Positions 43,002 through 51,559 of a stretch of 64,000 nucleotides of DNA are shown here, one piece after another. The stretch's first letter is position 1, and every line of letters starts with the position of its first letter. The DNA is from Streptomyces sp. NBC_01214 (lineage in GTDB: Bacteria; Actinomycetota; Actinomycetes; Streptomycetales; Streptomycetaceae). Under the pieces are notes generated by a model, which made no database searches, had not been told where the DNA came from, and saw only the letters and a list, made by a program, of their open reading frames with translations. The position numbers and the translations under genes were made by a program. The DNA lies in contig NZ_JAPEOS010000003.1 in the NCBI RefSeq assembly GCF_026340975.1, positions 1,798,001 to 1,862,000 on the forward strand, given 5' to 3'.

Positions 43002-43682
43002 TCAGGGGTCGTGCAGGTCGCCGGCAAGCGGCCCTGGCGACGGAGGCGGGCCAGCCGTGCCCCGGCAGCAGAGGCCGGCCCACCCGGGAGCCTGGTGCTG
43101 CGGGGCCTTCTGGCCACGCGCCATCCGCGCTGGGCTGGGGGAGGCTGTAGGGGCTAGGCCCGGAGAGCGGCGGTGAAGGAGGCCAACCCCGAGTGGTCCT
43201 GACTCCTCCCTTCGAGCCGATGCTCGACTGGTGTCCTGCGCCGGAAGTTCCTGCGTGCACGGGGCAGGCGCCAGACCCCATGTCGCCATGCGCGCCGGGC
43301 CGTATCCGTCCGGGGGCGTGAGGTCGGTGTCGGCCGATGGCGTGGTGACCCCGCTCGGCCTGGGAGTCACAGCTGCGCCGGTAGGCACCGTCGGGCTCGG
43401 AGCGGGAGGCGCCGTGTCCGTACGGGGCGGTGTGGCGACGGTCGTCTGCGAACCGGGGGCGGATATGGGCGTGGGGGCCGGGGCATCACGGCCGCCGCTC
43501 ACGATCACACTGACCACGCTACCCAGCAGCGGAATCGCGATCCCCCGACCCGCCAGGCCCATCGAGGAGGTACTGAGCCAGGCGTCGATGGCGAGTGCGA
43601 CGGAGGATATGGAGGTGGTGGAGGAGGAGCTTCCCCCGTCTGACCCTGTGCTGCCATTGTGCTCAAGTCCCCCGACCGTCAA
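43002..43682 (-). CDS. proline/threonine-rich protein with one membrane segment, doubtful end
   Basis: The first roughly 130 residues look coding: a Ser/Gly-rich start (SDGGSSSSTTSISSVALAID), a hydrophobic stretch GIAIPLLGSVVSVIVSGG near residues 46-63, then a Pro/Thr/Ala-rich extracellular-like region (PTPISAPGSQTTVATPPRTD, VTPRPSGVTTPSADTD). After about residue 135 the composition becomes random-looking (Arg/Pro/Gly), so the true end may have been lost by frameshift. Possibly a cell-surface anchored linker protein. Moderate to low confidence. Confidence 0.4.
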   Translation of the reverse strand: MTVGGLEHNGSTGSDGGSSSSTTSISSVALAIDAWLSTSSMGLAGRGIAIPLLGSVVSVIVSGGRDAPAPTPISAPGSQTTVATPPRTDTAPPAPSPTVPTGAAVTPRPSGVTTPSADTDLTPPDGYGPARMATWGLAPAPCTQELPAQDTSRASARREESGPLGVGLLHRRSPGLAPTASPSPARMARGQKAPQHQAPGWAGLCCRGTAGPPPSPGPLAGDLHDP

Positions 43683-44271
43683 TGAACTTCACCTGCAACA
43701 CCACAGTATCCACCGTCCCACGCCGTCACCGTTCAGCGATGTCGGGCATCGCAGGCCCGGATCCATCGAAGCAGGCCGTCGGCGGTAGCGGCGCCGAAGA
43801 CGGCCGCGCGGCGGGTCCGGTCGATCTGCGGGTGTTCGAGGCGGACGGACCTCTGGTCGGGCACACGGCCTTCCTGGCCCGTACCCGAGGACCGGTAAGG
43901 AGTGCGTGTGTACCGGGCACGACTGCGGAGGCTTGGAACCGGTCCTGTGGCGCCCCGAGTGCGGGGGCGAGGTCACGCGGTGCTGGAGTGGTGCATGGGC
44001 GGCGGCCTGCGCTGCGTGCAGTTCGCGCGCGGCAGGGCGGCAGGTGTGGAGGAGGCCATCGATGCGGGCCGTGTTCGTCGAGGGGGCGGTTCGTTGGCAC
44101 GCGGGCCGCCCCTGTTGCTGGTGCGACGAAGGGCGCGCGGGCTGTGGGTCGGTGGGGGTGCCGCGGCCTACCCCTTGGCGGAGGCCGTGGTGGCCTCCGC
44201 CAAGTCCGTCCCGGGCCTTGCGGTGCGCGAGGCCCGGGATCGGTGAACTGATCCGGTGTGTGGGGTGGGTG
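43683..44271. other. no gene recognised
   Basis: About 590 bp. Open frames exist on both strands, but none shows a ribosome-binding site together with a plausible protein. One plus-strand stretch (VDLRVFEADGPLVGHTAFLA) near 43815-43880 is mildly coherent. Confidence 0.3.
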
Positions 44272-44733
44272 CTACCAGGTGGAGACGCGGAATCGGTCCT
44301 GGATGGCGTCGTCGGACGTCGTCATGCCGCAGATCGCGTCGTCACCGTTCTTCCAGCTGCACGTCAGCCGGCTGCGGACGGTGGTCCCGCCCTCGTCCGT
44401 CCTCTCCGGGCCGTAGATCAGGTCACCGTTGGAGTTGCCCATGCCGCGCTCCCAGTGCTGGCTGCCGGCGGGACCGGTGCCGCACATGACCAGCTCCAGG
44501 AACTCGAGACCGTTGGGCGCCGTGTGGGTGCCGATGCACCGGCGGGGGTGCGACGCGGGTGAAAGCTGCCCGGTTTCCTTGTTCCATCGCCACTGCTGGC
44601 GATTGGCTCCCGCCTTGCAGACCCGGGGGACGGCGTTGTACCGGTCCCCATCGAGGTCACTCTTCTCCGCCGCGACACAGTTGCGGGGATAGCTCTTGCG
44701 GAGTCCGTGGGACTCGATCTTGATGGAGCCCTT
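44272..44733 (-). pseudogene. secreted ricin-type lectin-like protein, mature part cut by IS5 element
   Basis: The reading frame begins right at the IS boundary with KGSIKIESHGLRKSYPRNC. It continues with DGDRYNAVPRVCKAGANRQQ, WRWNKETGQLSPASHPRRC and then SRLTCSWKNGDDAICGM, ending FRVSTW. The QxW-like WRWN pattern and paired cysteines resemble beta-trefoil (ricin-type) lectin domains, by eye. The signal peptide is on the other side of the element at 45630-45716. Confidence 0.6.
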
Positions 44734-44737
44734 CTAG

Positions 44738-45629
44738 GAGTTGTCGTCAAAGTGTCACGCCCACATCAGGAGCGAGGCGAGGGTGACGGCTGCTTGGTAG
44801 GCCTGGGCGGTCTTGTCGTATCTGGTCGCGATGCCGCGCCATTGCTTGAGTCGGTTGAAGCACCGTTCCACCACGTTGCGGTGCTTGTAGACCTGCTTGT
44901 CGAAGGCCGGCGGCCGGCCGCCCCGGCTGCCGCGCCGCGCACGGTTGCGGACCTGATCGGACCGTTCCGGGATCGTGTGCGTGATGCCGCGGCGCCGCAG
45001 CCAAGTACGGATGGCCTTCGAGCTGTAGCCCTTGTCGCCGATGACGTGGTCGGGCCGGATGCGCGGTCGGCCCGGCCCGGTCCGGGGCACTCGTATCGCG
45101 TCCATCACGGCGGTGAACTGGGTGCAGTCGTTCGTGTTCCCACCGGTCAGGACGAACGCGAGGGGTCTGCCCGTGCCGTCGCAGGCCAGGTGGATCTTGC
45201 TGGTCAGTCCGCCGCGGGACCGGCCGAGGGCCGGGCTGCGGAGCCCCCTTTTCGGGCCCCGGCCGCGTGCTGGTGGGCACGGACAACGGTGGAGTCCACC
45301 GAGACCAGCCACTCGATGTCGCCTGCCGCGTCTGCTTGCGCCTGCGCGGCCTGGAGCATCCGATCGAAGGTTCCGTCAGCTGCCCACCTGCGGAAACGGG
45401 TGTGGAGGCTGGCCCACGACCCGTACCGGTCAGGCACGTCCCGCCAGGCGACCCCGGTCCGGAACTTCCACACGATCCCGTTCAGGATCGTCCGGTCGTC
45501 CAGCCGCGGCCGCCCCAGCACAGGCCGAGGCAGCAACGGCTGCACCAGTTCCCACTCGGCGTCCGACAGTTCATGGCGACGTATCACCCAACCATGATCC
45601 ACAATGCAAGATCACTTTGACGACAGACC
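44738..45629 (-). mobile_element. IS5-family insertion sequence, apparently complete
   Basis: Terminal inverted repeats: left GAGTTGTCGTCAAAGTG at 44738 and, in reverse complement, right GGTCTGTCGTCAAAGTG ending at 45629. Both ends are bordered by CTAG (44734-44737 and 45630-45633), a 4-bp target duplication typical of the IS427 group of IS5. The 892-bp length and a two-frame transposase fit this group. Confidence 0.9.
44755..45602 (-). CDS. IS5-family transposase with -1 frameshift
   Basis: OrfA (45204-45602) starts MDHGWVIRRHELSDAEWELV and carries the first catalytic Asp in WLVSVDSTVVRAH. OrfB continues in the -1 frame with LTSKIHLACDGTGRPLAFVL, the second Asp in DHVIGDKGYSSKAIR, and the Glu in VVERCFNRLKQWRGIATRYD, ending at 44755. 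The frames overlap at CGAAAAGGGGG near 45255, a slippery run suited to programmed -1 frameshifting as known in this IS group. All three DDE residues are present, so the element may be active. Confidence 0.88.
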
Positions 45630-45716
45630 CTAGGGGAAGGGTGCAGCGGTAGCGGTGGCTGTCGGCGCCAGGGTGGTGCCGACAGCGGCCAGAACGGCAA
45701 GCAATCGAAGTTTCAT
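45630..45716 (-). pseudogene. signal peptide of IS-interrupted secreted protein
   Basis: ATG 45716 gives MKLRLLAVLAAVGTTLAPTA, then TATAAPFP, a signal peptide with an Ala-x-Ala-type cleavage region, ending at the TAG inside the CTAG target. The mature part lies at 44272-44733 in the same phase if one CTAG copy and the element are removed. Confidence 0.65.
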
Positions 45717-45904
45717 GTCAAGATCAACGCCGCACCCGCGGGTTGGGCACGGCTCGCGGCAGGAAGCCTGCGCGGGTGCGTGCCGTGCCGATGTCCGGTG
45801 GCGCGCCTGGTCGTCGGAGGGTGGGGACGCACACCGCCCCGGGGGGCTCCATTCGTTCCCCCTCCGGGTCTGCCGGGGGCGGGCCCAGGTCCTGACACCT
45901 GACG

Positions 45905-46208
45905 CGTTCCCACTGCAGCGCCGACGACTTCCGCCAGCGCCCGGCCTGGTGGAAGCCGGAGAGCTTCGACGCCAACCTCGCCATCGTCGGCAAGCTGACC
46001 GAACTCGCCGACTCCAACGGAGTCGCCCTCTCCCAGCTCGCCCTCGCCTGGCTGCTGGCGCAGAGGAGTACGCCGTCCCCATCCCCGGCTCACGCAACCC
46101 CGACCGCGTCACCCAGAACACCGCCGCCGATCTGACCCTCACCGCACCGACCTCGCCGCCATCGCCGAGATCGCCCCCGACGGCGGCATCGGCGGACGCC
46201 TGAACTGA
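45905..46208 (+). pseudogene. aldo/keto reductase C-terminal remnant
   Basis: The peptide DDFRQRPAWWKPESFDANLA leads to IVGKLTELADSNGVALSQLA and LAWLLAQ. A frame change near 46060 leads to EYAVPIPGSRNPDRVTQNTA, and another near 46140 to the tail GGIGGRLN at 46208. This is the C-terminal third of an AKR. The catalytic N-terminal two thirds are absent. Confidence 0.7.
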
Positions 46209-46266
46209 GGCCCGCCCCGACGCCCGCCCCGACGCCCGCCCCATCGCTGAGGGGCGGGCCCTTTGG
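46209..46266 (+). terminator. rho-independent-like terminator
   Basis: GGCCCGCCCC (46209-46218) pairs perfectly with GGGGCGGGCC (46251-46260), followed by CTTTGG. The loop contains two further copies of CGCCCGCCCC that could pair alternatively with the same right arm. It lies directly after the AKR remnant stop. Confidence 0.65.
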
Positions 46267-47003
46267 CTTTACCGCCGAAATCAGCCCTTGAGCCAGAGGC
46301 GGAGCGAGGCGGCGGTGACGATGCCGTGGAAGAAGTAGGCGCGCTGACGACGTTCTGGCTGTGCTGACGCACGGCGCGGACTGGCCGCAGATGGCCCGCC
46401 AACTCGTCGGCCTGCAGCAGGCCGGCGTCGACTCATGGATCCTGCTTCTCCGGCCGACGACTCTCTGGCGGCCCGGTGGGGCTCAGTCGGGCAGTGTGAG
46501 TAGACCCGCCTCCGTCGGCTCGACGGAGGTCTCGGTGAGCTTTCCATACGAGACGGTCCTGTTCTCGCCGTAGCCGCCGTAGAAGGCGACCTGCTCACCG
46601 TGGACGGCCACCGTGGTTGCTGATCCGGATTTTGGTGCGCTCGATGCAGCCGGGGCGCGGTGTCCAGGGCGGTCCTCTGCCGAACTCGCAGGTGCACCGG
46701 GCGACCGCACCAGGCTGGCCGATCTGATCAGCAGCTCCCGCCGGCAACTGCACGGAGCAGCCTGCGGCCAGTCGCTCGGGACCCAGTTGCCGCGATCGAC
46801 CGAACGTCTGTGAGGCCTGCCTCCCTTCTGACAGACTCGCTCTTCCTATCGCCGTGCCCGGTGCCGTCCACGCCAGCGCGGAAGACGCCGAAGCTGTCGT
46901 CAGTCGATGCTCTGCGGTTCCGGGGCGGGTGCCGGTAAGAGCGGTGTCGTTCGCCGCAATCGAGTCGACGCCATCCGCACCAGCACGTACTTGAAGGAGC
47001 CCG
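46267..47003. other. remnant sequence, no intact gene
   Basis: A plus-strand piece at about 46361-46480 reads HGADWPQMARQLVGLQQAGV, resembling part of a mobile-element mobility protein. A minus-strand piece at 46483-46625 reads TTVAVHGEQVAFYGGYGENR and ends GLLTLPD, like the tail of an unknown protein. No gene is complete. Confidence 0.35.
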
Positions 47004-47387
47004 ATGAGCATCCGCGGAATGAGCCGTACGGACCACATAACCGCTGGTGCCACGATCATCGGGCTGGGCGTCCTTGCTGCCCTCGCCGTCGCGGGCGCCA
47101 ACACCATGGACCCCGCCGCCGAAGCCGCCCCCACCCCGGCCCCCGCTTCCAGCCACTACAGCCCGCCCACTGCCGAGCCCACCACTGGTTCCTACGGCTC
47201 GGACTTCCTCCACAGACTCGAGGCCCAGAGAACGTGGGACCAGTCGACCCCAAGCGACAAGCAGCTCAACTGCACGGACTACCGGACTCTCGGCCCCGCC
47301 TGGTATGGCGGAGTACTGCGTAGAGCTGGGCAGTCGGACAGCGAAGTAGAAGCCATGCTTACCGTGGTCCGCCGCGAGTGCACCTAA
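47004..47387 (+). CDS. small secreted or membrane-anchored protein, 127 aa
   Basis: ATG 47004 follows AAGGAG at 46994-46999. An N-terminal hydrophobic helix at about residues 11-33 (HITAGATIIGLGVLAALAVA) is followed by a Pro/Thr-rich spacer (APTPAPASSHYSPPTAEPTT) and a small domain with two cysteines (LNCTDYRTLGPAWYGGVL and VVRRECT) that may form a disulfide. Probably anchored outside the membrane. No family recognised; clean codon use and a good ribosome-binding site support it. Confidence 0.7.
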   Translation: MSIRGMSRTDHITAGATIIGLGVLAALAVAGANTMDPAAEAAPTPAPASSHYSPPTAEPTTGSYGSDFLHRLEAQRTWDQSTPSDKQLNCTDYRTLGPAWYGGVLRRAGQSDSEVEAMLTVVRRECT

Positions 47388-47898
47388 CACCGGAACCGCG
47401 CCCGCTCGCAGAAGGGCCGCGCCCGCGCCGGATACGGCGGGCCTACACAAGGGCGTTGGAGCATGCGCCGTGCGCCGGCCGGGGCACGGCGACGCAGTGG
47501 TGCTCACGTTGTTGATCGCGCTTGTGGAGGCGGTGGAGGCGGTTGCCGCCTGGCACCTGGCGCAGGCGAGAGCCGCCGCGGAGGCGGCCGTACTGCTGCG
47601 CGGCGGTACACCAGTGAGGGTGGGAGTCGATCCGCACGGTCAGGGCGAACAGGTCGGCCAGCAGCTCCGAAGAGGGTTCGGCGCCGCCCCAGCTGGCGAG
47701 GGCCTTGCCATGCCGGTAGGCCTCGGTGAGCAGCGCCTGACGCGAGGGCCGCCGGGGGCGGGCTTGGTGTCTCCGGCCGCGTGCTTCTTATCTGCGCAGG
47801 CTGCGGCATCACAGGATGTCCAGAAAGTTGGAGGCGCCGCTGCCCGTGCGTCTCATACCATCGGGCCGCACCGATCCGTCGAAATCACCAAGGACTTT
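47388..47898. other. remnant sequence upstream of methyltransferase
   Basis: On the minus strand, pieces at about 47600-47760 read AYRHGKALASWGGAEPSSEL and LADLFALTVRIDSHPHW, the tail of an unidentified protein broken by frame changes. The plus-strand frame that runs into the methyltransferase is open here but has no coding character. Confidence 0.35.
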
Positions 47899-48753
47899 GT
47901 GAATCACTCCGATCTCCTCGCCAAGGCCCGCTCGCTCGCGGCCGGCATGGCCGCCGCCGATCACAGCCCGGACACCCAGCTGTCCCAGACTCGCCACCGC
48001 GCCGCGCTCGTGGCGAGCTGGCACATCGCACCCGGCTCAACCGTCCTCGAGCTGGGCTGCGGCCAGGGCGACATGACCGCCGTCCTTGCAGAGGCGGTCG
48101 GGCCAGAAGGGCGCGTGGTGGCCGTTGACGTGGCCGCACCCTCTTACGGGGCGCCGGTCACGCTCGGAGAATCGGCAGCCCGACTCGCGGCGGGCCCACT
48201 CGGGCCACGCATCGACTTCCGCTTCGGCACCGACGTCCTCGACCCGTCAGTCGACTTCCCCGAAAGCACCTTCGACCATGTGGTGCTCGCACATTGCTCC
48301 TGGTACTTCACATCGCTCGGACAACTGCGAGACACACTGGCCCGGGTACGCCCGTGGGCGCGGCGACTGTGGTTCACCGAGTGGGACCTGACGCCTACCT
48401 CCGACGACCAGCTGGCACACCTGCTCGCCGTGCTGATCCAGGGGCAGACCGAAGCCGCGGGATCGCATGGCCAGGGCAACGTCCGCACACCTTTCTCCCG
48501 TGAGTGCCTGCTGCGGCTCCTGCCCGAGGCCGGCTGGACGGCCGACGGCAGCAAGCCGGTCGATACCGAAGAACTGCAGGACGGCGACTGGGAAATCGCA
48601 GCTTGCCTCGACCTGGTGGGAAGCGATGGGCGTCTGGCCGCGCTGCCCGAGCCGGTGCGACAGCTCGTCCTGAGCCAGGCCGACGTTCTCCGGGCCATCG
48701 CCAAGCCGCGCGGCAACCGCGCGCTCGCCGCGTATTCAGTCACCGCGCGTTGA
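47899..48753 (+). CDS. class I SAM-dependent methyltransferase
   Basis: The Rossmann-type SAM-binding motif I is TVLELGCGQGDMTAVLAEAV near residues 52-71, followed by motif II GRVVAVDVA and a later acidic strand DFRFGTDVLDPSVDFPE. Then FDHVVLAHCSWYFTSLGQLR and the C-terminal cap. GTG 47899 has AAGGA at 47890-47894 and is preferred over the very long upstream open frame. The 284-residue protein is intact; the methyl acceptor is unknown. The next gene (48802) follows after 48 bp. Confidence 0.82.
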   Translation: MNHSDLLAKARSLAAGMAAADHSPDTQLSQTRHRAALVASWHIAPGSTVLELGCGQGDMTAVLAEAVGPEGRVVAVDVAAPSYGAPVTLGESAARLAAGPLGPRIDFRFGTDVLDPSVDFPESTFDHVVLAHCSWYFTSLGQLRDTLARVRPWARRLWFTEWDLTPTSDDQLAHLLAVLIQGQTEAAGSHGQGNVRTPFSRECLLRLLPEAGWTADGSKPVDTEELQDGDWEIAACLDLVGSDGRLAALPEPVRQLVLSQADVLRAIAKPRGNRALAAYSVTAR

Positions 48754-48801
48754 GGCTCACGCCTTCCCGGAGCCGGGTCCGAGACACCACGGGGTGGCTC
48801 C

Positions 48802-49265
48802 ATGACCCCGGAACGTCCTGCGTACTACGAACTCGGCTACGGCGAGGACTTCGGTCTGACCGCCCTGACCGAACGCCTCAGCCGTCCCGGCTCCGCCACC
48901 GGCCCGGCCGCTGCGCTCGGGTTCGCGGAGGAGCTGGCCGACCGGTCAGAGGGCGAGGAGGCCGTCGAGCTGGGGGAGGACGCCCGCCGCCTGCTGGCGT
49001 CCGAGCTCTCGGAACGGGTCCTTCACACGGTGTGGCTGGCCTCCACCGGGAACGCCTTCGATTCGACCGGCCACGGCATGACCTGCCGTGCCTGGCTGGA
49101 GCGGATCTCGGAGGTGTCCACGGCAGGGCTCCGGCAGAACAAGGGGTCCTGCACCCCGCCGCCGGTGTGGCAGGTGACCGGCTGGCTCACCCGACACCCC
49201 ATCGCGCTGAGCGAGGACGACCGCGCCGGTCTGAAGGATGTCCTGGCCCGCTGTCCCGAACTGGA
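48802..49265 (+). pseudogene. hypothetical protein, 3' end replaced
   Basis: ATG 48802 opens TPERPAYYELGYGEDFGLTA. A helical soluble protein follows with ARRLLASELSERVLHTVWLA and GNAFDSTGHGMTCRAWLERI, RHPIALSEDDRAGLKDVLAR and CPELDK. After about 49265 the frame enters sequence that belongs, on the other strand, to an oxidoreductase remnant, and continues to a stop at 49542. The native C-terminus is therefore lost at a recombination junction. Family unknown. Confidence 0.55.
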
Positions 49266-49267
49266 TA

Positions 49268-49741
49268 AGGCCGCCGGGGCCGTCCACGGCACCGGCCGCG
49301 CCGGTGATCAGAACGTTGTCCCCGTCAGTGACTGCTGCCCGGCTCAGGGCTTCCAGCGCCGTCACCCCGGCCAGCGGCAGTGCCGCAGCATCCTCCAGTG
49401 CAAGTGTGGTGGGGTGCGGCCGCCAGCAGCCGGGCGGGCAGGGAGACCTGCTCGGCCCAGGTACCGCGGCTGGTGGCGATCTGTGCGGACATCGCTATTA
49501 CCTGGTCCCCAGGGCGGTAGCGGGAGTGGTTGGAGGCGGTGACGACTCCGGCCAGATCCCACCCCAAGGTGGCGGGGAGTTGGAGCCCGACTTCCCCTGC
49601 GCGGGTTTTCCAGTCCACCGGGTTCAGGCTGCTGGCGACGGTACGGATCAGTACTTCGCCGACTCCTGGAGTGGGCTGGGGAATCTTCCGGACGGACAGG
49701 ACTTCGGGCCCGCCGTGACGAGCGATGTGGATCGCGTACAT
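49268..49741 (-). pseudogene. quinone oxidoreductase-like (MDR) N-terminal half
   Basis: MYAIHIARHGGPEVLSVRKI, then LIRTVASSLNPVDWKTRAGE and LPATLGWDLAGVVTASNHSR show the GroES-like domain of medium-chain NADPH:quinone oxidoreductases. A frame change near 49420 is followed by ALEALSRAAVTDGDNVLITG, entering the Rossmann domain, and the sequence ends abruptly at GAAGAVDG near 49268. The C-terminal half is missing. Confidence 0.7.
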
Positions 49742-49775
49742 GGCGACCTCCTATGCGAGGCGAGTGGACAGGGAA

Positions 49776-50963
49776 TCAGGCGACCGAAGCTTCGTGTGCG
49801 GGGTCCTTCGCCGCCGTCCGTGTCCGGGGCAGGACGAGGTAGGTCAGGGCCAGCCCGATCAGGCTCAGTACCGCGCCCGCCAGGCCGGTCCACCGCAGAG
49901 CACCGGCGGCGACGATCGCGCCGCCGATGACCGAGCCGGCTGCTGCACCGAGGTTGAAGGCGCCCACGTTGACGGAGACCGCGAGGCTCGGTGCGGCGCC
50001 CGCGTGGTGCAGGATCAGTCCCTGCAGCGGGGCGATGGTCGCGGTGGCGAACAGACCGAGTACCAGGACTGCTGCCACGGCGGTGGGCTGCCACACCACG
50101 GCGAACGGGACGAGCAGGAGCGTCCCCGCCAACCCGCCGAAGACCCCGCGTACGGTGGCGCTCATCGACTTGTCGGTCAGCTTTCCGGCGGTGAGGTTGC
50201 CAAGGAAACCACCCGCGCCGTAGGCGAGCAGCAGACCGGACACCGTCGCGGCGGAGAAGCCGGAGACCCGGGTCAGCAGCGGGGCGATGTAGGTGAACAC
50301 TGTGGCGACCCCGGAGAAGCCCACCGCGGTGGTGGCGATGGCGAGCATGACCGGCCGACGCGTCACCACGCGTATCTCGTCACGCAGTCGCGTGGACGGT
50401 GCTTCCTGCCGGGGCAGTACGGCGGCCAGGAGCACGGTGCCCACCAGGGACAGAACGGTCAGCGCGGCGAATGGAGCCCGCCATCCGGCGCCCTGCCCGA
50501 GCAGTGCCCCCAGGGGCACTCCGAGGAGCGTGGCCACGGTGAAGCCGGAGGCCACGGTGGCGATGGCCGAGCCCGTCTTCTCAGCCGGGACCACCCGAGT
50601 CGCCGTCACCAGCGCCAAGGCCAGGAAGGCGGCGTGACTCAGCGAGGACACCACGCGGCCCACGAGGAGCAGGCCGAACGACGGCGCCACGGCGCTGATC
50701 GCGCTGCCCGCCGCGAACAGCAGCATCAGCCCGATGGCGAGGCCCTTGCGCGGCAGACGCGAGGTCAGCAGGGCCATGAGCGGCCCTCCGACCACGACTC
50801 CGAGCGCGTATGCGGTCACTGCTTGTCCGGCGGTTCCCACGGAGACGTCCAGATCCTTGCCGACCTGGGGCAGCAACCCGGCGATCAGGTACTCCGAGGT
50901 ACCCACGACGAAGACGCTTGCGCACAATGCGGCGAGCGTCGCGAAACCCTTGTTCACCTTCAT
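49776..50963 (-). CDS. MFS transporter (DHA1-like efflux)
   Basis: The 395-residue protein has twelve hydrophobic segments, beginning MKVNKGFATLAALCASVFVV, with the MFS signature GPLMALLTSRLPRKGLAIGL (motif A region) and LVGRVVSSLSHAAFLALALV. The C-terminal six helices include GFLGNLTAGKLTDKSMSATV. It is a proton-driven drug or metabolite exporter by family; the substrate is unknown. It is divergent from a MerR gene, and a MerR-type promoter points towards it. ATG 50963 lies close behind the -10, so the mRNA may be leaderless. Confidence 0.9.
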   Translation of the reverse strand: MKVNKGFATLAALCASVFVVGTSEYLIAGLLPQVGKDLDVSVGTAGQAVTAYALGVVVGGPLMALLTSRLPRKGLAIGLMLLFAAGSAISAVAPSFGLLLVGRVVSSLSHAAFLALALVTATRVVPAEKTGSAIATVASGFTVATLLGVPLGALLGQGAGWRAPFAALTVLSLVGTVLLAAVLPRQEAPSTRLRDEIRVVTRRPVMLAIATTAVGFSGVATVFTYIAPLLTRVSGFSAATVSGLLLAYGAGGFLGNLTAGKLTDKSMSATVRGVFGGLAGTLLLVPFAVVWQPTAVAAVLVLGLFATATIAPLQGLILHHAGAAPSLAVSVNVGAFNLGAAAGSVIGGAIVAAGALRWTGLAGAVLSLIGLALTYLVLPRTRTAAKDPAHEASVA

Positions 50964-50970
50964 GCCGCAG

Positions 50971-51002
50971 ACGCTAAAGTCTCACATCGGTATGAGAGTC
51001 AA
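50971..51002 (-). promoter_or_regulatory. MerR-type promoter/operator for the MFS gene
   Basis: On the minus strand: TTGACT (51002-50997), a 19-bp spacer with the partial dyad CTCATACCGATGTGAG, then TTAGCG (50977-50972). The over-long 19-bp spacer carrying the dyad fits MerR-family activation. The ATG is about 9 bases after the -10. Confidence 0.65.
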
Positions 51003-51042
51003 GTCGAACGGGCCGTGTCCGCGCGACGATCAGGAGGTCCAT

Positions 51043-51432
51043 GTGCGTATAGGTGAGTTGTCCCGGCGGACCGACGTGGCCGTGTACTTGTTGCGCTACT
51101 ACGAGGAACAGGGTCTGCTCCATCCGCAGCGTCGCCCCAGCGGCTACCGGGAATACGTCGAGGAGGACGTTGCCGTTGTCCGCCGCATCCGCAGCCTGCT
51201 AGCCGCCGGCCTGGGCACTTCTACGATCACCGCGGTCCTGCCGTGCCTGCGGGATACCGGCGACCGTCTCGTCCCCACCTGCTCGGACCTGCTTGCCGAC
51301 CTCCACCAGGAGCGCGACCGCATCGCTCAGGCCATCAGCGACCTTCAGGCTTCCATGGACGCGCTCAACAACGTCATCGCTGCGGCCCCAGCCGACGTCA
51401 CTCGCAGGGCACTGGCTTCACTCGACGTGTAA
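51043..51432 (+). CDS. MerR-family regulator
   Basis: GTG 51043 has AGGAGG at 51032-51037. The HTH reads VRIGELSRRTDVAVYLLRYY, then EEQGLLHPQRRPSGYREYVE. A dimerisation helix (LHQERDRIAQAISDLQASMD) follows and there is a C-terminal tail without clustered cysteines. CLRDTGDRLVPTCSDLL has two isolated Cys. The 129-residue protein fits multidrug-type MerR regulators lacking a large effector domain. It is divergent from the MFS exporter and probably activates it in response to the exported compound (inference). Confidence 0.87.
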   Translation: MRIGELSRRTDVAVYLLRYYEEQGLLHPQRRPSGYREYVEEDVAVVRRIRSLLAAGLGTSTITAVLPCLRDTGDRLVPTCSDLLADLHQERDRIAQAISDLQASMDALNNVIAAAPADVTRRALASLDV

Positions 51433-51559
51433 ACGAATCGGCTCTCACAAACGATGGCGGGCTCAAACGGTCGACGGGGGCGGTCCGCAGCGCCGATTCG
51501 CTGTCACAACTCGTTCTCACTCAAAAGTGGAACCAGGCGTGTTCTGGGAATTGTTTGTG

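Noticed and set aside
47470..47898. N-terminal extension of the methyltransferase frame
   Set aside because: Not coding in character, overlaps a remnant on the other strand, and GTG 47899 has its own ribosome-binding site.
49725..51056. 443-codon plus-strand frame opposite the MFS transporter
   Set aside because: Gly/Gln/Arg-rich shadow; the minus strand encodes a complete 12-helix transporter.
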